DNA of 14,622 nt from NCBI GenBank assembly GCA_009779455.1, contig WREG01000028.1, forward strand, positions 1 through 14,622. The letters are read 5' to 3'. Position 1 is the stretch's first letter. Every line of letters begins with the position of its first letter. The notes beneath the pieces were generated by a model. That model was not told where the DNA came from. It was given only the letters and a program-made list of their open reading frames with translations, and made no database searches. This document shows positions 12,720 to 14,622 of this stretch, piece after piece. Both the position numbers and the translations under genes were made by a program. Origin of the DNA: Oscillospiraceae bacterium (GTDB taxonomy: Bacteria; Bacillota; Clostridia; Oscillospirales; Acutalibacteraceae).

Positions 12720-13946
12720 CTATTTGTCTGCGTTTATGTTTGTTTTATATAATATGCTCTTTATCCGATTTATTAATAAATTCAGATAAAACGTGTAGAA
12801 ATCGTGTAGACTTATAAAACTTAGCTTATTAAGAATTTTGACGGCTCGCTCTTCTTCTCTTGGGTATAAATGGGAATATGTATTCCATGTTATTTCCACT
12901 CTTGAATGTCCTAACCGTCTGGCTATCTCTTGAATATTGATACCCTCATTTGCTAAAACTGAAACATGAGAATGCCTAAAATCGTGTATTCTGATTCTTT
13001 TTATGCCTATCGCTTTTGCAATATCATCATTTTTTCTTTTAATAGATGTATCTCTTACGCCATTGCATATTCTAAAATCATTCGTAAAATTATGCAATCG
13101 CTTTTGACGTTTCCTGTGTTTATTAAGAATTCGCAATAATGGTAATGGTATTTGTAACGCTCTTATTGAAGTTTTGCTTTTTGGTGCGGTTTCTCTGTCA
13201 CCGCCTTTAAGTCTTTGCGTTACACTACGACTTACCGTTAAATAAGAGCCGTCTATATCAGACCATTTCAAAGCGTGTATTTCGCCCTTTCTTAGACCTG
13301 TAAAGAACGCAATATTGAAGAATACATAATAGTTCCACTCTGACATATCATTAAAATGTTTTTCTCGTTCTTTTGCAATTTTTTTAGCTTTTTTAATAAA
13401 CTTTTTAAACTCTTTCGGTGTGTAATAATTCATTTTAGGTTTGATAATAGAATTATCTTTAAAATTACATATTGGCGTAAATGGATTTTTAAGAATATAT
13501 TCCATCTTTACCGCATAATTTAACATTGCTTTAAATTCAACAAACGCATTTCTTTTAGTGTTTAATGATAAATTCTTTTTTTCAAGTTCTATTTTCCAAT
13601 CAATAAGCATTTTAGCCGTTATCTTATCTATATAGTGATTTTTAAATATTGGCAAAATATAGTAGTTGAAATCGTTTATGTTTTTAACAATAGATAGTTC
13701 CTTAACTTCAAATTTTTTAATTTCTATATATTCATTAAATAATTCTTGAACAGTCATTTTTTTAGCAAGAATTATTTCATTATTCTTTAATTCTTGATTT
13801 AACTGTCTTTCTAAATCTTTTGCGCTATCTATCCCATATGCAATACGTGTTAATTGTTTTGATTCTCCGCTGTCAGAAATGTAATTTATACGCACTTTAT
13901 ATTTTTGCAATCCGTCTTTTTTGCCGTTGGCTTTGTATATCGGCAT
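12720..13946 (-). CDS. Tyrosine recombinase (phage/ICE-type integrase)
   Basis: This site-specific recombinase would integrate and excise a mobile element. The 408 residues show an N-terminal arm-binding domain (about 1-60), a SAM-like core-binding domain (about 62-150, MTVQELFNEYIEIKK) and a catalytic domain with all active-site residues. These are R219 (TGLRKGE), a lysine in PKSKTS (256/258), H321 and R324 (HDFRHSH), H347 (LGHSR) and nucleophile Y357 (NTYSHLY). The C-terminus runs about 50 residues past the tyrosine, rather long, and this tail encodes the second CGTGTA pair. A perfect AGGAGG (13954-13959) lies eight bases before the ATG. Base composition is far more AT-rich than the host genes to the left. 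The neighbouring small gene upstream may encode its accessory factor. No inactivating mutation is visible. Confidence 0.95.
   Translation of the reverse strand: MPIYKANGKKDGLQKYKVRINYISDSGESKQLTRIAYGIDSAKDLERQLNQELKNNEIILAKKMTVQELFNEYIEIKKFEVKELSIVKNINDFNYYILPIFKNHYIDKITAKMLIDWKIELEKKNLSLNTKRNAFVEFKAMLNYAVKMEYILKNPFTPICNFKDNSIIKPKMNYYTPKEFKKFIKKAKKIAKEREKHFNDMSEWNYYVFFNIAFFTGLRKGEIHALKWSDIDGSYLTVSRSVTQRLKGGDRETAPKSKTSIRALQIPLPLLRILNKHRKRQKRLHNFTNDFRICNGVRDTSIKRKNDDIAKAIGIKRIRIHDFRHSHVSVLANEGINIQEIARRLGHSRVEITWNTYSHLYPREEERAVKILNKLSFISLHDFYTFYLNLLINRIKSILYKTNINADK
12792..12808. repeat. Doubled CGTGTA motif, copy 2 (inside the integrase gene)
   Basis: CGTGTAGAAATCGTGTA differs from copy 1 by one base and keeps the 11-bp phasing. 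It falls in codons for about residues 380-385 of the integrase, beyond the catalytic tyrosine, where sequence is free to serve as a binding site. Confidence 0.55.
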
Positions 13947-13966
13947 CGGTCAGCCTCCTTTTTGAC

Positions 13967-14022
13967 GGATTGACCTTGCATTAATTATACAACACAAAAT
14001 AAATATCATGCAAGGTTAATCC
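13967..14022 (-). promoter_or_regulatory. Integrase promoter bracketed by an inverted-repeat operator
   Basis: On the minus strand, TTGCAT (14008-14013) and TATAAT (13984-13989) are 18 bases apart and drive the integrase. Two 15-bp arms in inverted orientation, 13967-13981 and 14008-14022, match at 14 of 15 positions. One covers the -35 box and the other the start-site region, the classic layout for repression by a bound or looped regulator. The motif recurs at 12547-12560. Confidence 0.7.
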
Positions 14023-14029
14023 ATGATAT

Positions 14030-14305
14030 TTATAAAGATAATTCTTTTATCTTCTTCATGCGGTTTTCTAAGTCTGTTATATCAATACCCCACACATCAT
14101 AGGCAATAGCGGTATTCACCTTATATGCGTTAAATGTTGGCATACCTCTTTTTATCATTTCTGTTTTAGCAAGCCTTTTTAACCTTGCTATCGTTGCAGA
14201 TGAACGGTTGCCGAATAAATACTTTATTTCTTTATTCCCGATCTCTGCGTTTTCATAATAAACCTTTAAAGCATTTTCTATATTTGTAATTGATGGAATA
14301 TACAT
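14030..14305 (-). CDS. Small putative helix-turn-helix protein next to the integrase (possible excisionase/regulator)
   Basis: From the ATG at 14305, which has AAGGGGG about six bases upstream, the product is 91 residues; a longer reading from 14371 lacks such a site. I do not recognise a named family. It is basic and helical. Residues about 24-50 (NKEIKYLFGNRSSATIARLK) read as a helix-turn-helix, and the C-terminus (DITDLENRMKKIKEL) is a short charged helix. Size, charge, orientation and position 83 nt upstream of the integrase are those of recombination directionality factors or element regulators. It could bind the CAAGGTYAATCC sites that bracket the integrase promoter. AT-rich composition matches the integrase. 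Function is inference. Confidence 0.75.
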   Translation of the reverse strand: MYIPSITNIENALKVYYENAEIGNKEIKYLFGNRSSATIARLKRLAKTEMIKRGMPTFNAYKVNTAIAYDVWGIDITDLENRMKKIKELSL

Positions 14306-14353
14306 TCCATACCCCCTTATAAACTTAAATTTTTTACTGCAATAAAAAAACGC

Positions 14354-14367
14354 CAGTAATATTACTG
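14354..14367. promoter_or_regulatory. Perfect 14-bp palindrome upstream of the small HTH gene
   Basis: CAGTAATATTACTG is fully self-complementary and lies about 50 bases before the ATG at 14305. On the minus strand it overlaps TATTAC, a possible -10 box 16 bases after TTTACT. An operator for self-regulation is plausible. Confidence 0.4.
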
Positions 14368-14437
14368 ACATTCTTTAAGTAAAATTTTTATTAAAAATAT
14401 ATTTTTAGATTCTCGAACCCGAGGCAAAGCCAGCCGA

Positions 14438-14455
14438 CACCGCGTGAGCGCGGTG
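14438..14455. repeat. GC-rich hairpin
   Basis: CACCGCG and CGCGGTG form a perfect 7-bp stem around TGAG, in otherwise AT-rich surroundings. No T-run follows on either strand, so it does not look like a terminator. It lies next to the inverted-repeat element that starts at 14460. Confidence 0.5.
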
Positions 14456-14459
14456 CTTG

Positions 14460-14584
14460 CCCTTGATGATTAAATAATAAAATGATACCATGGGAAATTC
14501 GGCGGTGATTAAATCTAACATATTTTTGAGTTCTTTTCACCGTCGGCAAAGCCTACAATCATTTTATTATTTGATTGTCAAGGG
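14460..14584. repeat. 125-bp element with 27-bp inverted ends (MITE-like or long RNA hairpin)
   Basis: The ends 14460-14486 and 14558-14584 are reverse complements at 24 of 27 positions, beginning CCCTTGA and ending TCAAGGG. The mismatches are transitions, and on a plus-strand transcript two of the three can form G-U pairs. A second nested stem, CGGCGGTGA (14500-14508) with TCACCGTCG (14537-14545), lies inside. No transposase is present and no target duplication is evident. Short minus-strand frames at 14405-14521 and 14515-14562 have no support as genes. Confidence 0.5.
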
Positions 14585-14622
14585 TCGGCGGATAGTTTCG
14601 GAAAAGGCAAAATCAACCTATA

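Noticed and set aside
12012..14424. Direct repeat of the tRNA T-loop (CTCGAACCC) near 14412 as an attachment core
   Set aside because: The match is only about nine bases with no extension into the rest of the tRNA, too short to support an attachment site.
14405..14562. Short minus-strand frames (38 and 15 codons) with GFA-G motifs
   Set aside because: They overlap each other and lie largely within the inverted-repeat element and the adjoining hairpin, and lack ribosome binding sites; the similarity comes from the shared GGCTTTGCC DNA motif.

Overview
The window looks like chromosome from an anaerobic Firmicute of the Clostridia, probably near the Oscillospirales/Ruminococcaceae; that placement is inference. 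The supporting signs are a miaB-ylbF-mutS cluster, strong AGGAGG-type ribosome binding sites, sigma-A promoters with 17-bp spacers, a tRNA gene with encoded CCA, and oxygen-defence proteins typical of strict anaerobes (reverse rubrerythrin, ferritin). No rRNA, CRISPR array, transposase or recognisable defence system is visible.

Left part, minus strand (1-6576). The order of transcription is ccdA, a tlpA-like thiol-disulfide protein, a 31-residue peptide and a nitrilase-superfamily hydrolase, then miaB, a ylbF-family gene and mutS, which runs off the left edge. CcdA and the TlpA-like protein should form an extracytoplasmic reductant relay. A 152-nt spacer between their genes carries four hairpins. 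miaB-ylbF-mutS joins tRNA modification, an RNA-processing factor family and mismatch repair.

Middle part, plus strand (6600-11920). A GC-rich family GH4 glycosidase carries the CHGx signature reported for alpha-glucuronidase-type members and has two candidate promoters flanking a palindrome. It is followed by a reverse rubrerythrin/ferritin pair and by a large protein with five membrane helices and an extracellular right-handed beta-helix domain. This part ends at a bidirectional terminator shared with a tRNA-Lys(CTT) gene on the minus strand.

Right part (about 12220-14400). This is a markedly AT-rich block next to the tRNA gene. It contains a tyrosine recombinase and a small putative DNA-binding protein, both on the minus strand, surrounded by candidate recombination and regulatory sites: two copies of a doubled CGTGTA motif, a phased tandem repeat of GTCA, and a CAAGGTYAATCC motif that brackets the integrase promoter and recurs downstream of the gene. 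It reads as one end of an integrated element, or a remnant of one. A promoter, hairpin and strong ribosome binding site near 12300-12430 lead into only eight codons, possibly a beheaded gene. The last 200 bases hold a GC-rich hairpin and a 125-bp sequence with 27-bp inverted ends, resembling a small non-autonomous repeat.
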